Positions 38,154 to 39,797 of a stretch of DNA of 39,797 nucleotides are shown one piece after another. The position numbers and the translations under genes were made by a program. The notes beneath the pieces were generated by a model. That model did no database searches, was not told where the DNA came from, and saw only the letters and a program-made list of their open reading frames with translations. Position 1 is the stretch's first letter, and every line of letters starts with the position of its first letter. The DNA is from Amaricoccus solimangrovi (lineage in GTDB: Bacteria > Pseudomonadota > Alphaproteobacteria > Rhodobacterales > Rhodobacteraceae): positions 1 to 39,797 of the forward strand of contig NZ_VFRP01000031.1 in the NCBI RefSeq assembly GCF_006385685.1, given 5' to 3'.

Positions 38154-38605
38154 AAGGTGGGCACCAGGAAAGACGGACGTCAGCCGCCCAGGAGAACGGG
38201 GGCGAACCCCGGTCCAGGAACAATCGGTACGAGATACGGTGGAAATCGCGGAAAAGGGCGTGACCGAAGCGGGGACATCCCGCCGTCGGCGCGGCCTCGT
38301 CGACGCTCTCCCCGGCGCCGTCACGAGCCCCGTTTGCCCGGATTACAGAACTCCTTCGAACTGTCGTCTTGCCTTCCTGTAACGACCATGTATTGGACTT
38401 CGCCCCGCCGCAATCTCCCGTTCCCCGGGTCCGCGCGGATGGAGCCCGACTGTGACATCCTTGCAACCCGCCGCCAACGGGCGCGCGCGCCCCCGCCGCG
38501 CCGCCTCCCGGCGGACACCATTTCGTCACCCGGGCGCGAGCGGCGAAGCCGGCGCGCGGGCGAACGAATATGCTACGATCGCGTTGACGTAGCGGAGATA
38601 CAGGC
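38154..38605 (-). other. 450-base stretch without a recognised gene; possible minus-strand small RNA
   Basis: No open frame here looks like a protein. On the minus strand, leading into the terminator, there are local hairpins (for example the inverted pair TTACAG/CTGTAA at about 38341-38382, and GGGG-TTCG-CCCC near 38200). A weak promoter-like ATTGCG/TACATG pair at about 38387-38415 would give a transcript of about 265 bases. It does not resemble 6S RNA, tmRNA, RNase P or SRP RNA by eye. The plus strand holds a poor TATGCT before the next gene. Confidence 0.35.
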
Positions 38606-38788
38606 ATGATCGGGGCTGATTCCGTGGACCAACCGACTCCTCCCGCCGGGCGCACGGACGGGCTTCCGACCCGACGGCCGATCGACGGCTACCGGGTGAT
38701 CCGGCTCGTGCTTCTGCTCGCCTCCGCCGCCATCTCCCTCTCGACCCTGGTCTGGCTCGGCCTCGCGCTGAAACGGATGCTGGATTGA
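38606..38788 (+). CDS. Small single-pass membrane protein
   Basis: A 60-residue frame starting at ATG 38606, with GGAG nine bases upstream. The first 28 residues are polar and Pro-rich. One membrane helix follows (about residues 33-54, RLVLLLASAAISLSTLVWLG) with a positively charged end. Function unknown. It is supported by the ribosome binding site, a proper membrane helix with flanking Arg residues, and codons in the style of the genome. There is no family assignment. Confidence 0.5.
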   Translation: MIGADSVDQPTPPAGRTDGLPTRRPIDGYRVIRLVLLLASAAISLSTLVWLGLALKRMLD

Positions 38789-38826
38789 CCCGGAGCCGAG
38801 GGGCGGAACCGCGCGCATCCGCGCGG

Positions 38827-38940
38827 GATCTCCCGGGTCAGCCGCGCAATTCGCCGATCCACCCGCGCCAAATCCTTGAGGAGCTACGCCAGCACTCGCC
38901 ACGCCGCCGGGAGATCATCGCTGTCCTCGGCCAGCACCCG
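38827..38940 (-). pseudogene. Possible IS110-type transposase remnant
   Basis: One minus-strand frame reads VLAEDSDDLPAAWRVLA, a stop (38884-38886), then LLKDLARVDRRIARLTREI. The pattern LP-x-R-L-x-L-x-RI-x-L-x-I resembles the coiled-coil part of IS110 transposases. The stop and lack of flanking similarity mark it as decayed if real. The remaining bases 38941-39179 show nothing recognisable on either strand. Confidence 0.3.
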
Positions 38941-39179
38941 CGGCGGATCGCGGCGTCGCGAAGGTCCGGAAAGCCGACACGACGCGGACCGCATGAACCA
39001 TCGCGCGGCGCGTCATCCCCCCGGGGAACCAGACAGGTATCGCGGAGGAGGACGAGCAAGGGACCCCCCGCGCGGGTCCCGGAACCAGCGCGCCGGGTCC
39101 GCTTGCCGACCCGTCGGCGACACCGAAGCCTCGAGCGCGTCGGCCGGGTTTCCGCCCAAGAGCCGGACTCGGAATCCAC

Positions 39180-39479
39180 TCAACGATAACAGAACCTTGC
39201 GAGGCGTCTGGTTGTGATGCGGATGTGGGCGACGTTGATCCATGCCTCCGCCGAGGCGACGGATTCCTCCCGGTCCTTTGCCAGACGCCGGCAGCGCCCG
39301 AGCCAGGCGAAGGGGCGTTCGCCCCCCCATCGGCGCGGCAGGACTTCGAAGCCTTTCGCAGTGTCGGAGCGCTTGACGATCTGGAGCGTTCCGTCGCCGC
39401 TCCTGTCGAGTGCGCCGCGCAGTTTCGGCCCGGCATATCCTCCGTCCGCGAAGTGTAGGGCGTCAACCTTCGTGTCCGG
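39180..39479 (-). pseudogene. IS5-family transposase, C-terminal fragment
   Basis: A 99-codon frame reads leftward from 39479 to a TGA at 39180-39182. It carries the IS5-type C-terminus: HFADGGYAGPKLRGAL, then EIVKRSD-like QIVKRSDTAKGFEVLPRRW, then ERPFAWLGRCRRLAKDR and AEAWINVAHIRITTRRLAR, with the conserved catalytic Glu in the GERPFAWLGR block. An in-frame stop (39480-39482) lies directly upstream, so the N-terminal two thirds, including the DD residues, are missing. There is no start codon. It is an inactive remnant. Confidence 0.8.
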
Positions 39480-39637
39480 TCACCGACAAGCAAGTTGGCC
39501 GGTGCTGAGCGCGGCGGGTGGCTACGAGGCGGTGCTTTCCTCCCTGCTGTCGGCGCCGACCTGGTTGTTGTCGCCGAGGTTGTCGGTGGTGGTTGTCGTC
39601 GCACCGTCGACCATCGCGGCGCCGCGGTTGATCGCGG

Positions 39638-39797
39638 GCGACGGCGGTAGCTGTCGATGTTCATCTCCAGGATGGTCGCGTGATGGACGAGCCTGTCGAT
39701 GGCGGCGACGGTGACGGCCTGATCGGGGAAAATGCTGTCCCATGCGCTGAAGGGCTGGTTGGCGGCGATGGCGAGGCTCCTGGTCTCGTAGCGCCGG
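39638..39797 (-). pseudogene. istB: IS21-family IstB helper ATPase, C-terminal fragment (runs off the right edge)
   Basis: The minus-strand frame from the right edge reads SLAIAANQPFSAWDSIFPD, then AVTVAAIDRLVHHATILEM and NIDSYRRR, which is the C-terminal part of IstB, the AAA+ helper of IS21 transposases. After SYRRR the frame no longer resembles IstB and stays open to 38915. Another frame continues as AINRGAAMVDGATTTTTDN and stops at 39522, so a frameshift is likely there. The start and Walker motifs are outside the window. Bases 39480-39637 otherwise hold nothing recognised. Confidence 0.75.

Noticed and set aside
38154..38400. 6S, tmRNA, SRP or RNase P RNA in the terminated minus-strand stretch
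   Set aside because: None of the conserved cores of these RNAs is visible, so only an unnamed small-RNA candidate is kept.
38038..38655. 205-codon minus-strand frame across the 38 kb gap
   Set aside because: Its sequence is not protein-like; it spans both the dnaE2 end and the small membrane gene, and reads through the terminator stem.

Overview
The window is about 40 kb of very GC-rich chromosomal DNA. The best reading is an alphaproteobacterium of the Rhodobacterales (Rhodobacteraceae/Paracoccaceae). Three things point there: the lineage-typical DUF6456/DUF6477 pair, the alphaproteobacterial SOS cassette imuA-imuB-dnaE2 behind a GAAC-N7-GAAC LexA box, and gene pairings such as ppiD-trpE and maoC-ribF with a TIGR01459 HAD hydrolase nearby. 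Most of the window is core housekeeping sequence. No rRNA, tRNA or CRISPR array was seen.

Layout, left to right. 1-6.4 kb: a cut-off membrane protein (-), a periplasmic SIMPL-domain protein, an aminotransferase, a PpiD-like chaperone and trpE. 6.5-9.2 kb: groEL and groES on the minus strand behind a CIRCE element, and a GFA-family protein. 9.4-12.5 kb: a HAD hydrolase, then an MFS transporter with deviating codon use and a sulfotransferase. 12.8-16.9 kb: maoC, ribF, two tandem GNAT acetyltransferases, a cysteine-cluster protein and threonine aldolase, mostly with overlapping stops and starts. 17-25 kb: prs and serS converging on a composite inverted repeat, an SLC13-type permease, a bacterial pentameric ligand-gated ion channel, and lon with a sigma-32-like promoter. 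25.3-30.6 kb: a small secreted repeat protein, tgt, sufT, a SatD-like/DUF3307 pair, a SufA/IscA-type protein, a TfoX N-domain protein and tpiA. 30.7-38.1 kb: DUF6456 (-) and DUF6477 (+) diverging from an AT-rich spacer, then imuA-imuB-dnaE2. 38.1-39.8 kb: mostly non-coding or decayed sequence with an orphan minus-strand terminator, a small membrane protein, and remnants of IS5, IS21 and possibly IS110 elements.

Functional themes are protein quality control (groESL, lon, ppiD), damage-induced mutagenesis (imuABC), Fe-S assembly (sufT, sufA-like) and nucleotide/cofactor supply (prs, ribF). The most unusual signals are five ACAG/CTGT tetramers at an exact 14-nt period between the SatD-like and DUF3307 genes, the composite inverted repeat that contains the serS stop codon, a 9-codon leader ORF with a strong ribosome binding site overlapping the TTG start of the DUF6456 gene, and a strong minus-strand terminator at 38.1 kb with no recognisable gene feeding it.
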